In this document: piece by piece, positions 42,596 through 52,127 of the stretch
Layout: each line of letters starts with the position of its first letter
Numbering within the stretch: position 1 is the first letter of the stretch
Source of the DNA: Pseudomonadota bacterium
GTDB taxonomy: Bacteria > Pseudomonadota > Gammaproteobacteria > Burkholderiales > Thiobacillaceae
Assembly: GCA_029558905.1 (NCBI GenBank)
Contig: JAKQCX010000035.1
Coordinates: 1 to 64,000, forward strand
DNA: 64,000 bases
Direction of reading: 5' to 3'
Position numbers and translations under genes: made by a program
Notes under the pieces: generated by a model
What the model was told of the DNA's origin: nothing
Seen by the model: only the letters and a program-made list of their open reading frames with translations
Database searches by the model: none

Positions 42596-44917
42596 ATGAG
42601 CAGCACGGTGCGTCGCGGCTACTGCGCCCTGTGCATCTCCCGCTGTGGCTGCGTGGGGCATATCGAAGACGGCAGGCTCATCCGGGTGGAACCTGACCCG
42701 GAGCATCCCACCGGCCAAGCCCTGTGTGTCAAGGCACGCGCGGCGCCGGAAGCGGTCTACGCACCGGAGCGCATCCTCCATCCCCTGCTGCGCACACGGC
42801 CCAAGGACTCGCCCGACCCCGGCTGGCAACGCATCTCGTGGGACGAGGCCCTGGATCGGTTGGCAGCCAAAATCCGCGATGCCATCGCCCATCATGGCCC
42901 GCGGGCCCTGGCCTTCGGCGTGGCCACGCCCAGCGGCACGGCTGTGGCCGACGCCTTCGTCTGGATACACCGCCTGGCCCATGCCCTGGAAAGCCCCAAC
43001 CTGGTGTTCGCCACGGAGAACTGCAACTGGCACAAGGATTTTGCCCCGGCCTACACCTGGGGCGCGGGCATCGGCATGCCCGACTACGCCCGTACCGGCT
43101 GCATCCTGCTATGGGGCTTCAACCCCTCCACCGCCTGGCTGGCCCAGGCCACCCGCATACGCCAGGCCCGCAGACGGGGTGCACGATTGATCGTGGTGGA
43201 TCCCCGCCGGGCGGGGCTGGCCACCAGCGCCGACCTCTGGCTGCGTCCCACGCCCGGCACGGATGCCGCGCTGGCCCTGGGTCTAGCCCATCTGCTCATC
43301 GACTCGGACCGGATCGACCAGGATTTCGTGCGCAGCTGGAGCGACGCCCCTTTTCTGGTCAGCGAGGCGGACGGGCGCATATTGACCGCCGCCGACCTGA
43401 CGGCGGGGGCGGCAAGCAGCCGGCCTCTGGCCTGGGATGACACGGCCGGCGAGGTAATCGTCTGTGCCGAGCGCCCACCCAACCCTGGGCCGCCGGCTCG
43501 ACTGGCCCTGTCGGGACGCTACCGCATCCAGACCCTGACGGGCCCAGTGGACTGCCGGCCGGTATTCGCGCGGCTGGCGGAACGCTGCCAGGCCTGGCCG
43601 CCGCCCCGGGTGGAGGCTGCCACCGGCATCCCCGCCGCTCAGGTGGCTGCGACGGCGGATCTCCTGGCCAGCAGCGGGCCCGTGTCTTTCTTCACCTGGA
43701 CCGGCACCTGCCAGCATGGCAACGCCACCCAGACCGGGCGCTGCATCGCCGCGCTCTATGCCCTCACCGGGCATCTGGACGCACCCGGAGGCAATGTCTG
43801 GTTCGGCAGGCCCACGCTGGCCGATATGTCCGGCTTCGACAGGGTGAGCGCCGACACCCGCGGCCTCACGCTGGGGATGGACACCCGCCCCCACGGCCCG
43901 CCGCAAAAGGGCTGGATCACCACGCGCGACCTGTTCGCCGCCATCGCCGAGGAAAGGCCCTACCCGGTGCGCGCCCTGCTCGCCTTCGGCGGTAACTTCC
44001 TGCTCTCCAAGCCCTATACCCGACTACAGGAGGAGGCCCTGCGAAAGCTGGATTTCCTGGCCCTGGCGGAACTGCTGGAAACCCCGACCGCACGGTACGC
44101 AGACCTGCTCCTGCCGGTGTGCACGGCCTGGGAGCGGGAAGGGCTGCAGGCCGGTTTCCAGGTGGATGCCGATGCCGAGGCCCACATCCAGTTACGTCCG
44201 GCCTTCGTCCCGCCCCGTGGCGAAAGCCGTTCCGATACATGGATCGTGTTCGAGCTGGCCAAACGACTGGGTCTGGCGGACCAGTTCCACGGGGCCGAAC
44301 CCGAGGCCGCCCTGGCCGCCAGTCTGGCACCCGCCGGCCTGACCCCGGATGAGCTGCGCGCCGTCCCCGGTGGCATCCGGCTGCCGCTGGAGCAGCCCAT
44401 GCGCAAGTATCGCGATCAGGGCTTTGCCACGCCCAGCGGACGCATCGAATTCCACAGTGCGCGCCTGGCCAGCGTGGGCTTGGACCCTCTGCCGGACGCC
44501 CTGCCCCCGGGTCCACCGCCCGAGCCCGGCTACCCCCTCATCCTCACCACCGCCAAGTGGCCCCAGTATTGCCACAGCCAGATGCGTCACCTGCCCTTCC
44601 TGCGCCAGCGCATGCCGGAACCCCTGGTGGAGCTGCATCCACGAACGGCGCAGGAGCGGGGCATCGGGGAGGGTGACTGGATACAGGTGGTCACCCACCT
44701 GGGCGCCATGTCCGCACGTGCCCGCCTGGATGTTCACCTGGATCCGCGGGTGGTCTGCGCGCAGTATGGCTGGTGGCAATATCCGGACGGGGCCGGGGAT
44801 GCCAACCGGATCATCGACGGGGAATGCTTCGATCCGGTGGCGGGTTCCAACTGCCTGCGCCATATTCCCTGCCAGGTGCACCCCCTGGCGGGAGCCATCC
44901 CTCAGGCCTCCGCCTGA
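42596..44917 (+). CDS. Molybdopterin (DMSO reductase family) oxidoreductase, single subunit, substrate unknown
   Basis: The 773-residue protein has an N-terminal [4Fe-4S] motif C10-x2-C13-x3-C17-x26-C44 and the bis-MGD domains ('GPRALAFGVATPSGTAVADAF', 'WGFNPSTAW', 'LIVVDPRRAGLA', 'TPSGRIEFHSARL', C-terminal 'TTAKWPQYCHSQMRHLPFLR'). C143 in 'ENCNWHKDF' is the likely molybdenum ligand. There is no Tat signal, so it should be cytoplasmic, and no electron-transfer or membrane subunit is adjacent. It does not fit closely any named type (formate dehydrogenase, PsrA/PhsA, acetylene hydratase) by eye. It converges on, and overlaps by 16 bp, a MarR gene. Confidence 0.85.
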   Translation: MSSTVRRGYCALCISRCGCVGHIEDGRLIRVEPDPEHPTGQALCVKARAAPEAVYAPERILHPLLRTRPKDSPDPGWQRISWDEALDRLAAKIRDAIAHHGPRALAFGVATPSGTAVADAFVWIHRLAHALESPNLVFATENCNWHKDFAPAYTWGAGIGMPDYARTGCILLWGFNPSTAWLAQATRIRQARRRGARLIVVDPRRAGLATSADLWLRPTPGTDAALALGLAHLLIDSDRIDQDFVRSWSDAPFLVSEADGRILTAADLTAGAASSRPLAWDDTAGEVIVCAERPPNPGPPARLALSGRYRIQTLTGPVDCRPVFARLAERCQAWPPPRVEAATGIPAAQVAATADLLASSGPVSFFTWTGTCQHGNATQTGRCIAALYALTGHLDAPGGNVWFGRPTLADMSGFDRVSADTRGLTLGMDTRPHGPPQKGWITTRDLFAAIAEERPYPVRALLAFGGNFLLSKPYTRLQEEALRKLDFLALAELLETPTARYADLLLPVCTAWEREGLQAGFQVDADAEAHIQLRPAFVPPRGESRSDTWIVFELAKRLGLADQFHGAEPEAALAASLAPAGLTPDELRAVPGGIRLPLEQPMRKYRDQGFATPSGRIEFHSARLASVGLDPLPDALPPGPPPEPGYPLILTTAKWPQYCHSQMRHLPFLRQRMPEPLVELHPRTAQERGIGEGDWIQVVTHLGAMSARARLDVHLDPRVVCAQYGWWQYPDGAGDANRIIDGECFDPVAGSNCLRHIPCQVHPLAGAIPQASA

Positions 44918-45318
44918 GCAAACTCCTCCAGCAGCATGCGCAACTCGTCCTGGTGCAGCCGGGCGATGCGCTCCAGCCGCTCCTCGCCCGGGGGCAGCAG
45001 ATGGATTTCCACCACGCGCCGGTCCGTGCGGCTCGGCCGGCGCTCGACCAGCCCCAGTCTCTCGCAGCGGTCTATCAGGGCCACCACACCATGGTGCTGC
45101 GCCTGCAGGCGTTCCGCCAGCTCGGCGATGGAGGCCCAGTCCCTTCCCGGGAAACCCCGCACGTGCAGCAGCAACTGGTATTGCAGGGGGGTGAGCCCCT
45201 GCTCCTGGCAGATGCGTTCACTCAAGCGCATGAAACGCCGCAGGCGGTAGCGGAAGCGGGACAGCCGCAGGTAGTCCAACTTGCCCAGGGGGGGATATGG
45301 GGTTTGTGCGCTTGACAT
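44902..45318 (-). CDS. MarR-family regulator
   Basis: The 138-residue protein has the MarR winged helix: 'GLTPLQYQLLLHVRG', recognition helix 'SIAELAERLQAQHHGVVALIDRCERLGLVERRPSRTDRRVVEIHL'. The N-terminus 'LDYLRLSRFRYRLRRFMRLSE' is unusual. Its 3' end overlaps the molybdopterin gene (convergent), and it is divergent from the Yip1 gene, so those are the probable targets. The ligand is unknown. Confidence 0.92.
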   Translation of the reverse strand: MSSAQTPYPPLGKLDYLRLSRFRYRLRRFMRLSERICQEQGLTPLQYQLLLHVRGFPGRDWASIAELAERLQAQHHGVVALIDRCERLGLVERRPSRTDRRVVEIHLLPPGEERLERIARLHQDELRMLLEEFAQAEA

Positions 45319-45415
45319 CTCTGACAGACCATCCTAAAAATAAGCATCATGTTGTGATATATATGTACTATGCAGCATGCATGATAGGCCCACGTCCATC
45401 GAAAGGAGCTTGAAA
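45319..45415. promoter_or_regulatory. Divergent MarR/Yip1 promoter region with palindromic elements
   Basis: The 97 bp are very A+T-rich compared with the genome (TAAAAATAAGC, TTGTGATATATATG). Two spaced palindromic blocks are visible: ATCATGTTGTGAT near 45342 and GCATGC near 45375, with ATCATG/CATGAT arms spanning them. A MarR operator here is expected from the divergent layout, but the exact site is not assigned. Confidence 0.4.
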
Positions 45416-45976
45416 ATGAAACTGCGCACCCTTTCCCTTCTGCCTTTTTCCGCCGATTCGGGCTGGCCGGAAATCGAACGCCTGCACCCCATGCTGGCAA
45501 AGCTCTTCGCCTTCATCGTACTGCCGTTGTCCCTGCTGCCCCCCCTCATGCTGTATTACGCGGGCACGCGGCATCCCGAGGCCTTTTTCGCGCAGGCGGC
45601 AAGCAAGGACTGGGGTGTGATCGCCCTGGTGTTCTTCCTCACGGAAGTGGGCACACTGCTGGGCATGGGCTGGCTGATCCGCCAGATCGCGGACACTTAC
45701 GGGCTGCGCGTCGATGGCCATAGCGCCTATCTGCTGGCTGGCATCGCCCCCATTCCCCTGTGGTTGTCCTCGCTCGGGCTGTTCGTGCCCAGTCTGGCCT
45801 TCAACGCGGTCCTGTCACTTGTGGCCTTGGGCCTGTCCTGCGGCATCATCTACCACGGCATCGAAGGCTTGGGCCACACGCACGAGGACGCCACCGTGGG
45901 CAGCATCGTGCAGTCCGTCATCGGCGCGGGCCTGATCGCCTGGGCCATGCTGCTGATGCTGGTGGTACTGCTCTGA
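45416..45976 (+). CDS. Yip1-family integral membrane protein
   Basis: The 186-residue protein has five membrane helices. Its N-terminus 'DSGWPEIERLHPMLAKLFAFIVLPLSLLPPLMLYYAG' and 'LAGIAPIPLWLSSLGLFVPSLAFN' match the Yip1 domain. AAAGGAG lies 9 nt before ATG at 45416, so this start was preferred over the upstream in-frame ATG at 45377. Function is unknown; control by the divergent MarR protein is likely. A terminator follows at 46015. Confidence 0.82.
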   Translation: MKLRTLSLLPFSADSGWPEIERLHPMLAKLFAFIVLPLSLLPPLMLYYAGTRHPEAFFAQAASKDWGVIALVFFLTEVGTLLGMGWLIRQIADTYGLRVDGHSAYLLAGIAPIPLWLSSLGLFVPSLAFNAVLSLVALGLSCGIIYHGIEGLGHTHEDATVGSIVQSVIGAGLIAWAMLLMLVVLL

Positions 45977-46014
45977 ATCTCCCGCACGCTGTCACGGCAC
46001 TGTCGTGCATTTGT

Positions 46015-46044
46015 GGGGCCGGGCGTCTGCACCGGCCCCTTTTT
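46015..46044 (+). terminator. Rho-independent terminator after the Yip1 gene
   Basis: GGGGCCGG (46015-46022) pairs with CCGGCCCC (46032-46039) across a 9-nt loop and is followed by TTTTT (46040-46044). Confidence 0.9.
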
Positions 46045-46262
46045 CATCCGTCTGAGCGACCCGCGCGTCGCGCAACAGTGACGCGCATGGACAGCCATTC
46101 GACCCGGACTGCGCCCGCGACCAGCCGCCACGCACCACGCATTGCCAAGGCGCCGGGACATGCCAAGATGACAATCTGTGAAACCATAAAAATCGGATGG
46201 GTATCCGACGCGCACCCATGGGTAAACCAGGCAAGCTGGACCGCCCCGGCGAGGTAGACAAC

Positions 46263-47027
46263 ATGCTGGATCTGCCCCGCAATCTGACCTGGCGCCGCCG
46301 GCGCATCACGCCCCTGCCCAAGGAGGAGCCTGGCCTGACGGAACTGGCCAGGCGCATGCACCGGTTCGATCTGTTCGCCCCCCTGCCCGAGGCCCTGTGC
46401 CGGCAACTGGCGGCATCGGCCCGGATCGAGTCCTTCCGCGCGGGTGAGGTCCTGTGGCATCAGGGGGAACCCAACCGTCGCGTACTGTTCATCGAGCGGG
46501 GCCTGGCCAAGACGGAACGACGTATCCGCAAGGACCTGAGCCGCACCTACGGGCTGTATGGCCCGGGCGATTCCATGGGTATCTATGCGCTGTGGACCGG
46601 CATGCGATACCCCACCGATGCCGTGGCCCTGAACGACGGCATGACGGCGCTGACCCTGTCCGCCGACGCGCTGGTGCAGGCAGTGCATGACCAGCCACTG
46701 CTTTCCGTGCCGTTGATGGAGGAAATCGGCCGCTTTACCGAGGCCTTCATCCGCAAGATCGAGATCGTCAGCGCCGGTACCGTACCGCAGAGGATCGCCA
46801 GCTTCATGGTGATGCTGGTGGAACGGTACGGCACGCAGGATGGGGACGGCAGTGCCCACCTGCCCATCTACCTCACCCTCACCCATATCGGCGAGATCGT
46901 TGATGCGCGTCTGGAGACCGTGGCCAGGGTGCTGGGTGACTGGAAGCGCCAGGGTTGGCTGGTGATGGAGGGTGACGGTTTCCACTTCCAGCGCTTCGAC
47001 CGGATATGTGCCCTGTTGCCGGAATGA
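46263..47027 (+). CDS. Crp/Fnr-family regulator (no Fe-S cysteines)
   Basis: The 254-residue protein has a cNMP-type N-terminal beta-roll ('FDLFAPLPEALCRQLAASARIESFRAGEVLWHQGEPNRRVLFIERG') and a C-terminal HTH ('LTLTHIGEIVDARLETVARVLGDWKRQGWLVME'). FNR-type N-terminal cysteines are absent. It could be a Dnr/NnrR-like NO regulator or another Crp type; context near sox genes does not settle that. An upstream ATG at 46197 is possible; 46263 has GAGGTAG nearby. Confidence 0.88.
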   Translation: MLDLPRNLTWRRRRITPLPKEEPGLTELARRMHRFDLFAPLPEALCRQLAASARIESFRAGEVLWHQGEPNRRVLFIERGLAKTERRIRKDLSRTYGLYGPGDSMGIYALWTGMRYPTDAVALNDGMTALTLSADALVQAVHDQPLLSVPLMEEIGRFTEAFIRKIEIVSAGTVPQRIASFMVMLVERYGTQDGDGSAHLPIYLTLTHIGEIVDARLETVARVLGDWKRQGWLVMEGDGFHFQRFDRICALLPE

Positions 47028-47392
47028 GCCCGGCGAACCGGGCCGTCCTCGGCGCTAGGTGTCGATCCGTCGCGCCGGTTTCCCCTCTTCTCTTTGATCG
47101 TTACCGCCGCAGACGGGCCACACCCGGCGGGCGAGACCGTGTCCGGATTCACGCGCGCTGCACCAGGCCGGGAGGCATCCCTGACAAGGAGGTTACGGTA
47201 CACAGGCGGGCCCGCCAGGCAGTCGTTCTTGTAGGGGGAAGGGAAACCCGCCTCATGGGGCAGAAGGAGACGGTCCTTGTGCAGACCAGGGGCTTTCACC
47301 GGGTGTGGGCGGCGGCGTCGGGCTCTGGATAGCCAGGGGGATGACCAGGGCCTGTGCGGTCGGCTGGGCGACCTGGGCGTGCGGCAGGACAC
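47028..47392. other. Long stretch without a gene
   Basis: Between the Crp-family gene and the soxB terminator I see no credible coding sequence on either strand. Long open frames crossing it lack family motifs and start signals. No clear RNA, repeat or promoter was recognised. Confidence 0.55.
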
Positions 47393-47417
47393 AAAAAAAG
47401 GGGGCGATGCCCCCTTT
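47393..47417 (-). terminator. Rho-independent terminator after soxB (minus strand)
   Basis: AAAGGGGGC (47397-47405) pairs perfectly with GCCCCCTTT (47409-47417) around a 3-nt loop; on the minus strand the stem runs into seven T residues (47393-47399). It lies 21 bp after the soxB stop. Confidence 0.9.
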
Positions 47418-47438
47418 GTCCAAGGTGATGGAACGCGT

Positions 47439-49160
47439 TTACAGGACCATGCCCGGGTTGCCCGCCATGCCCACGACATTGGGCTGATTGAGTTGCACCG
47501 GCTTGATGACCTTCTGGTCGCGCAGGTATTCGGCCACCACGTCCCAGATGGGCGTGCCTTGCACGCCGTCAGCCACGGGTGCCCAGCCGGCCACCTTGTA
47601 TTTCTTGTTGGCATCGACCGCCTTGCCATTCAGCACCATGTTGGTGATGCGCTTGCCGATGCCCTTGTTGGGATCGATGGTGTACTGGATGCCACCCACA
47701 CGCACCATGTCGCCCCCCTGTTGATAGTAGGGGTCGCTATTGAACAGGTTGTCGCACACGTCCTCCATGATGGTGTGGATGGTCTCGCCGGTCATCTCCG
47801 TGAGGGTGGTGGCGGGATAGGTGATGGCCACCTGGTCCATGAGCCGCTCCATGGTGATGACATCGCCGGACAACAGGCTGGTGCCCCAGCGGAAGCCTGG
47901 AGAGAAGGCCGCATCGGCGCCCTTCACCTTGATGAGGGCATCGCAGATCATCTGGTCATAGGTACCGTTGAAGTTGCCGCGGCGATAGAGCACACCCTCG
48001 GTGATGGCCAGCTTCTCGCTCAGCTTGTCCTCGAAGGGCGCGCGGATCTTCTTGATGAGGGCCTCCATGCCCGCATCAGCCGGCAGGAAATTCGAGAATA
48101 CCGGCAGCAGACGGTACTTCCAGCCCTTGACCTTGCCATCCCGCACGTCGAAGTCCATCACGCCCAGGAACTTGCCATTGGAGCCGGCATTGGTGACCAG
48201 GGTGACCCCGCCATCGTTCTTCACCTGCACCGGCTGCGGCACGCCATCGTGCGTGTGGCCGCCGAAGATGCAGTCGATGCCGCTGACCCGGCTGGCCATC
48301 TTCAGGTCCACGTCCATGCCGTTGTGGGAAATGACTACCACCACCTGCGCCCCCTTGCTCCGGGCCTCGTCGACGAATTCCTGCATGCTGTCGTCGCGGA
48401 TGCCGAAGGACCAGTCCGGAACCATCCAGCGCGGGTTGGCGATTGGGGTGTAGGGGAAGGCCTGGCCGATGATGGCCACCTGCACGCCGTTGATGTTCTT
48501 CATCACGTAGGGCTTGAATACCTGGTCACCGAAATCGTTGGTGATGATGTTCTGGGCCACGAAATCCAGACCGGCCTTCTTGAAGTCACCGTTGACGATC
48601 TCCATGACCCGCTCGGCCCCGTAGGTCATCTCCCAGTGCGGACACATGACGTTCACGCCCAAGGCGATGCAGGCATCCACCATGTCCTGGGCGTTGGTCC
48701 ACAGTGCCGTGGCCGAGCCCTGCCAGGTGTCGCCGCCATCCAGCAGCAGGGAACCGGGGCGCTGGGCCCGTACCCGATCCACCAGGGTCTTCAGATGCGC
48801 GAACCCGCCCACCTTGCCATAGGTGCGCGAGGCCGCCTCGAAATCCAGGTATGTAAAGGCGTGCGCATCGATGGAGTTCCTGGGGATATTGAAATGCTTG
48901 AGCAGATAATCACCCACCAGATGGGGCACCTTGCCCACGGCCTCGCCCACACCGAGGTTCACGTTGGGCTCTCGGAAGTACACTGGCAGCAACTGTGCAT
49001 GACAGTCGGTGATATGCATCAGGGAACAATTGCCGAATGCGGGTACATCGTAATAGCCGGCCGGGGCCGTTCCAGCCAGGACGGACTTGCTGTCCAGGGC
49101 GAAACCGGTGGCTGCGGCGGCGGCAAGAACCTGCATGAATTCACGACGGGTCATGGACAT
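47439..49160 (-). CDS. soxB: Thiosulfohydrolase SoxB
   Basis: The 573-residue periplasmic enzyme has a Tat motif ('TRREFMQ') and the 5'-nucleotidase-family manganese sites 'HITDCHAQLLP', 'LLDGGDTWQGS', 'VISHNGMD' and 'FGGHTHDG'. 'CPHWEMTYG' is typical of SoxB. It hydrolytically releases sulfate from the SoxYZ-bound sulfonate during thiosulfate oxidation. It follows soxX-soxA; a 166-bp gap separates it from soxA. SoxYZ are not next to it. Confidence 0.97.
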   Translation of the reverse strand: MSMTRREFMQVLAAAAATGFALDSKSVLAGTAPAGYYDVPAFGNCSLMHITDCHAQLLPVYFREPNVNLGVGEAVGKVPHLVGDYLLKHFNIPRNSIDAHAFTYLDFEAASRTYGKVGGFAHLKTLVDRVRAQRPGSLLLDGGDTWQGSATALWTNAQDMVDACIALGVNVMCPHWEMTYGAERVMEIVNGDFKKAGLDFVAQNIITNDFGDQVFKPYVMKNINGVQVAIIGQAFPYTPIANPRWMVPDWSFGIRDDSMQEFVDEARSKGAQVVVVISHNGMDVDLKMASRVSGIDCIFGGHTHDGVPQPVQVKNDGGVTLVTNAGSNGKFLGVMDFDVRDGKVKGWKYRLLPVFSNFLPADAGMEALIKKIRAPFEDKLSEKLAITEGVLYRRGNFNGTYDQMICDALIKVKGADAAFSPGFRWGTSLLSGDVITMERLMDQVAITYPATTLTEMTGETIHTIMEDVCDNLFNSDPYYQQGGDMVRVGGIQYTIDPNKGIGKRITNMVLNGKAVDANKKYKVAGWAPVADGVQGTPIWDVVAEYLRDQKVIKPVQLNQPNVVGMAGNPGMVL

Positions 49161-49326
49161 GGCTTATCTCCTCGTTTGGTGTGCACGGCATTCTCACGAG
49201 ACGCAATGGTCCCGTAAATGGTAGCGTTGGGCCAGTGGTGAGGGTGGAATGCACCATCCACACTGGTACGAAGCACCCAGGCAAGGGCCCGCGCCGAAGA
49301 TGCACCGCGAATCCGGCGAATCGGAA

Positions 49327-50157
49327 CTACTTCCGGAACACGGAGGCCTTCATCTCCAGGCCATTGCTCAGGTAAGTGTGAAAATACTCCAGATTGTTGA
49401 GACGTTCGCTACCCGGTCGGTCCGACACATGACGCATGTAGCGATAACAGTCGGTATAGCGCATCTGCAGGGTCATGGGCTGGTCTCCGCCTCGAAACAC
49501 GGGCCAATGCACGGCCTGACCGGTCGCCGTGGACAGGACCTCGGAACGCAAGCGGTTGCCCGCCGCCGCCACATGGCAGGACGCACAGGAGAAGTTGAGC
49601 TGACCCATGCGCTGGTAAAACTCCCTCTTGCCCGCCTCGAAGGCGCGCAGGGCGGCGGGCGATTCCACCTTGACATCCACCTTCATGCCATCGGACAGGC
49701 TGCGCGCATGGGCGGTCACCAGGCCCATGGTGCCGGGATCGTCATAGGCATAGGGCTCTTCGCCATTATCGGCACGGCATTGGTTGATGAGATCCTCGAA
49801 GGTCACCACCCTGCCCCGGGCCTCGTCGAACAAGGGGTAGTTGCCGGCAATCATCCGGCCACCATTGGGCAGGCAGTCTGCATAGGTCTTGCCGTTGCGG
49901 AAAGGGGTCTCGAACAAAAGCTTGGCCTTTTCCAGTTCAGCAGTGAAGGGAGGGTATTCCATGATGGCGTCGTACTGATCCCTGGCATCCGGGTCGAACG
50001 CCAGGGCACCATATACATGGTCCGCGTGCCTCAGGTCCGGAAACTTGCGGGCGAAGTAGTCCACCAGCTTCGTGCGTTCTTCCCGCGGACCCGCATGTGC
50101 GATCACGCTGCCCGCCATCAGCGCGATTCCCAAGCCTCGCAACCAGGCTTTTGTCAT
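49327..50157 (-). CDS. soxA: Diheme-family cytochrome SoxA (single-heme form)
   Basis: The 276-residue protein has a signal peptide and the SoxA fold: one heme motif 'CASCH' with the Cys ligand candidate in 'TDCYRYMRH', and a cysteine pair in 'DCLPNGG' and 'NQCRAD' in place of the N-terminal heme. So this is the one-heme type. With SoxX it oxidatively joins thiosulfate to the SoxY cysteine. It begins 22 bp after soxX. Confidence 0.95.
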   Translation of the reverse strand: MTKAWLRGLGIALMAGSVIAHAGPREERTKLVDYFARKFPDLRHADHVYGALAFDPDARDQYDAIMEYPPFTAELEKAKLLFETPFRNGKTYADCLPNGGRMIAGNYPLFDEARGRVVTFEDLINQCRADNGEEPYAYDDPGTMGLVTAHARSLSDGMKVDVKVESPAALRAFEAGKREFYQRMGQLNFSCASCHVAAAGNRLRSEVLSTATGQAVHWPVFRGGDQPMTLQMRYTDCYRYMRHVSDRPGSERLNNLEYFHTYLSNGLEMKASVFRK

Positions 50158-50179
50158 GTTGTCCTCTGCCGCAGGGAAA

Positions 50180-50560
50180 TCACAACCCGTAAATGAAATC
50201 GACCACCTTGTCGATTTCCTCTTCGCTCAACACCCGATGCCTGCCGAACGGGGGCATCATGCTGTCGGGATTGAAGGCGGTGGCATCCCAGACCAGGGCG
50301 CGCAGCAATGCCTTGTCCGGAAAGCGGGCCCGCATGGCTATGATGGGGGCACCGGAGTTGCCGGTCTGCACGGCGTCGGGCTGGGTCGGAAAGGCATGAC
50401 AGGCCAAACAGTTGCCCCGGGAGCGGTCATAGGCGATTTCCTTGCCCGTCGCCCTTTGCTCTTCCACCTTCCGGCTGTCCTGGGCCCAGGCCGCCGCCAC
50501 GAACAGCATGGTCAGCACACCGGCCACGAGTCTCGTACATGGGCAGGGTCGAAGCGACAT
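50180..50560 (-). CDS. soxX: Cytochrome SoxX
   Basis: The 126-residue protein has a signal peptide ('GVLTMLFVAAAWA'), a single heme motif 'CLACH' and the methionine ligand in 'PDSMMPPFG', both typical of SoxX. It forms the SoxAX heterodimer. It is the first gene of soxX-soxA-soxB; soxYZ, which commonly sit between X and A, are missing. Confidence 0.95.
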   Translation of the reverse strand: MSLRPCPCTRLVAGVLTMLFVAAAWAQDSRKVEEQRATGKEIAYDRSRGNCLACHAFPTQPDAVQTGNSGAPIIAMRARFPDKALLRALVWDATAFNPDSMMPPFGRHRVLSEEEIDKVVDFIYGL

Positions 50561-50635
50561 GGCCCTAGCTTCCCTCCCGCAATGGCCTGAATGGCCCTGA
50601 AGTGTAATAGAACCAGGCGCCGCGCATGGCGAGTC

Positions 50636-52078
50636 TCATTTGCCGAGGTCCTGGGCATGTCTGGCCTTTAGCTCACGCAGGCGGGCATCGACGATGGAAT
50701 GGGTATAGAAATCCCCTCCCTTGTCCCGCTGGGCCAGCTGCAGCTGCTCGATGGCCGGCCCGATACGATCCTGCAGTACATAGGCTTCGGCCTGGGCCAG
50801 GCGGGAACGCACGCTCTGTCCCAAGGCCTGATGCGCCTCCGCCGCCAGGGCATGGAAGTGGGCATCGGATGCCCAGAAGCGCTGTTGCTCGCGAATGAAG
50901 GACAGGGCATCCGCGGGCTGGCCGGCCTGCAGCAGGGCGCGGGCGTATAGGTAGGCCAGGGGACGATAGCCGCTGGACTGTTGCAGGGCCGCCTCCAGCG
51001 CATTGGCCGCCTCACGCGGCTGATTCGCTGCCAGCAGGATTTCTCCCCGCAGCAAGGCTACCAGGGGCGTACGCGGCGCATAGGGCGTCAGCATCTCCAG
51101 CGCGGCCTGGGCACGCTTGACTTCGTGCGCGCGCAGGGCCGCGCGCGCCAGGCCATACCAGTCGCCCGGCTGGCCGGATTCCCGGGCACGGGCCTCGAAA
51201 CGGCGCAGGCTGTCCTGCGCATCTCCTTCCTCAGCCTGGATGCGCGCGCGCACGAACAGATATTCCAGGCTGTCCTCGCGCTGTCGATAGGGTAGCTGGT
51301 CCATGCGGTTCTGCATGTCGGCGATACGCTCATGCGTCAGGGGGTGGGTGCGCAGATAGCCCGGGGCATTGTTTTCATACAGGCGGCCCTGGGCCTGCAG
51401 GCGCTCGAAGAAGCTGCCCATGCCTTGTGGAGAAAACCCTGCGGCGGTCATGGTCTGCAGGCCCACCCGGTCCGCCTCGCGTTCATTTTCGCGGGTGAAG
51501 TTCAACTGATTCTGCATGCTGAGTGCCTGGGACGTGACCAGAGCCGCCTGGGTGACATCGCTGTTGGAGCGGGCCGCCAGGATGGCAACGGCCAGGCCCA
51601 GCAGGGACACCAGACCACTGGTTTTCTGGTTGTCCACCATGCGGGCGATGTGCCGCTGCGTGACATGCCCCAGCTCGTGTCCCAGCACGCCGGCCAGCTC
51701 CGACTCGTTGCGGGTGGCGGACACGAGGCCCGTATGCACCCCGATGTAACCTCCGGGCAGGGCGAAGGCATTGAGGCTGGGGTCCCGCACGGCGAAGAAC
51801 TCGAAGCGCATGCCCGGTTCGGGCGAAGCGCTACCCAGACGCTCGCCCAGTGTGTTCAGGTAGTCCAGGATCACCGGATCATCGAGATAATCACCGCTGT
51901 CCCGGATCTGACGCATGATCTCGCGCCCGATGCGATCCTCGTTCGATTCGCTCAGGCTGGTACGCGAGACTTCGCCCAGATCCGGCAGATCCAGGGCATG
52001 CGCTGGCTGCATGACGCCCAGCATCACGGCCAGCAGCCAGACGAGGGGAAAGGGTCGCGGGGGACGCGGGTGTGGCAT
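50636..52078 (-). CDS. Periplasmic M48 metalloprotease with TPRs, BepA-like
   Basis: The 480-residue protein has a signal peptide ('[14 protein letters not shown]'), an M48 zinc site '[10 protein letters not shown]' and the third ligand candidate in '[14 protein letters not shown]', then '[19 protein letters not shown]'. The C-terminal third is TPR-like. This is the BepA/YfgC layout; BepA helps assemble and clear outer membrane proteins such as LptD. ATG at 52078 was chosen over upstream in-frame starts because it opens the signal peptide. Confidence 0.92.
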   Translation of the reverse strand: MPHPRPPRPFPLVWLLAVMLGVMQPAHALDLPDLGEVSRTSLSESNEDRIGREIMRQIRDSGDYLDDPVILDYLNTLGERLGSASPEPGMRFEFFAVRDPSLNAFALPGGYIGVHTGLVSATRNESELAGVLGHELGHVTQRHIARMVDNQKTSGLVSLLGLAVAILAARSNSDVTQAALVTSQALSMQNQLNFTRENEREADRVGLQTMTAAGFSPQGMGSFFERLQAQGRLYENNAPGYLRTHPLTHERIADMQNRMDQLPYRQREDSLEYLFVRARIQAEEGDAQDSLRRFEARARESGQPGDWYGLARAALRAHEVKRAQAALEMLTPYAPRTPLVALLRGEILLAANQPREAANALEAALQQSSGYRPLAYLYARALLQAGQPADALSFIREQQRFWASDAHFHALAAEAHQALGQSVRSRLAQAEAYVLQDRIGPAIEQLQLAQRDKGGDFYTHSIVDARLRELKARHAQDLGK

Positions 52079-52127
52079 GGAGGCTATGATAACCGGCGTA
52101 CGCATCAGTTCCACGGACGATCCCCCC

